From positions 310,001-374,000 of the forward strand of contig NZ_JANIAA010000003.1 of NCBI RefSeq assembly GCF_024505145.1: a stretch of 64,000 nucleotides of DNA. Reading direction: 5' to 3'. How positions within the stretch are numbered: position 1 is the first letter of the stretch; every line of letters starts with the position of its first letter. Below, in pieces: positions 63,674 through 64,000 of the stretch. The notes beneath the pieces are model-generated. The model was not told the DNA's origin. It was given only the letters and a program-made list of their open reading frames with translations, and searched no databases. The stretch is from Streptomyces rugosispiralis (lineage in GTDB: Bacteria > Actinomycetota > Actinomycetes > Streptomycetales > Streptomycetaceae). The position numbers and the translations under genes were made by a program.

Positions 63674-64000
63674 TCACCCGGCCGGGACGGACAGCGGGAT
63701 GGCGGCGCGGTGGGCGAGTTCCTGGCGGACGAGGGGGATGAGGTGGCGGCCGTAGTCGATGGCGTCGTCGAGCGGGTCGTAGCCACGGATGAGGAGGGTG
63801 GTGGCGCCGATGTCCACGTAGTCCAGCAGCGCCTGGGCGACCGTCTCCGGGGTGCCGACGAGTGCGGTGGTGTTGCCGCCCGCGCCGGTCGCGGTGGCGG
63901 TGGGGGTCCACAGCGCCCGGTCGTGGCGGTCGGCCTTGGCGGCGGCCGCGAGCAGCCGCTGGGACCCGGCGTTCTGGGGTGCGCGCTCGCCGTTCCGCTG
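63674..64000 (-). CDS. Luciferase-like monooxygenase, C-terminal part, 5' end outside window
   Basis: The last 108 residues of an LLM enzyme, open to the window edge. Visible are GSQRLLAAAAKADRHDRALW, TALVGTPETVAQALLDYVDI, GATTLLIRGYDPLDDAIDYG and LIPLVRQELAHR. The GTPETVA...GATTLLIRGYDPL pattern resembles alkanesulfonate monooxygenase SsuD and relatives. Lies 67 bp upstream of the other LLM gene on the same strand. Confidence 0.8.
   Translation of the reverse strand, partial: QRNGERAPQNAGSQRLLAAAAKADRHDRALWTPTATATGAGGNTTALVGTPETVAQALLDYVDIGATTLLIRGYDPLDDAIDYGRHLIPLVRQELAHRAAIPLSVPAG

Overview
The window looks like a stretch of a Streptomyces-type actinobacterial chromosome. The DNA is very GC-rich, many genes start with GTG or TTG behind GGAGG-like ribosome binding sites, stop/start overlaps such as ATGA and GTGA are common, and regulators of the AraC, TetR, IclR, MarR, Lrp, PaaX and ECF41 types are dense. 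Long antisense open frames are common and were treated as shadows of real genes. No rRNA, tRNA, CRISPR array, insertion sequence or prophage was seen.

Left end (1-12967): a small carrier-protein-based biosynthetic locus cut by the window edge. A tight + strand operon holds an acyl-AMP ligase (C-terminal part), a carrier protein fused to an aldehyde dehydrogenase, a GNAT-like protein, an aldose-1-epimerase-like protein, a discrete carrier protein, a luciferase-like flavin monooxygenase and two methyltransferases. Facing it on the - strand are a large GNAT protein, a free-standing NRPS-type adenylation enzyme and a eukaryote-type isoleucyl-tRNA synthetase paralogue with several altered signature motifs. 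The synthetase is the most striking element: it is either the self-resistance target of the product or a biosynthetic aminoacyl donor. The product cannot be named from sequence.

Middle (13086-34371): a NarL-type two-component system; a Tat-exported GH101 endo-alpha-N-acetylgalactosaminidase with an AraC regulator; a small secreted peptide; a cobalamin riboswitch followed by metE; an XRE/MmyB-type regulator, an SDR and an epoxide hydrolase; an AraC regulator; an Old Yellow Enzyme divergent from a MarR regulator with operator-like palindromes between them; and an Lrp regulator divergent from a fused indolepyruvate:ferredoxin oxidoreductase plus acyl-CoA dehydrogenase.

34442-51157: a lipoprotein, an aldo-keto reductase, a truncated HbpS/GlcG-like gene, an MFS exporter, about 1.1 kb without a recognisable gene, and then a compact three-gene operon (L-glutamate-oxidase-like flavoenzyme, ThDP-dependent 2-oxoacid decarboxylase, PixA/AidA-type protein). 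A CoA-dependent aromatic catabolic cluster follows: PaaX regulator, RidA, cupin, thioesterase, aryl-CoA ligase and a two-domain 2-aminobenzoyl-CoA or salicylyl-CoA monooxygenase/reductase. A second epoxide hydrolase closes this part.

Right end (51361-64000): a decayed response regulator; a three-gene ABC importer behind a second cobalamin riboswitch, so probably a corrinoid importer; an ECF41 sigma factor with its carboxymuconolactone-decarboxylase-like partner and a matching TGTCACA-N16-CGTC promoter; a DUF2165 membrane protein; a VOC protein; IclR; a TetR gene divergent from an F420/NADP-type reductase with three operator half-sites; remnants of a hydratase and a metallo-beta-lactamase; a hydroxyacid-oxoacid transhydrogenase; and two luciferase-like monooxygenases, the last cut by the window end. 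Short tandem repeats of 12-39 bp recur at eight or more places, several of them at gene ends or breakpoints.
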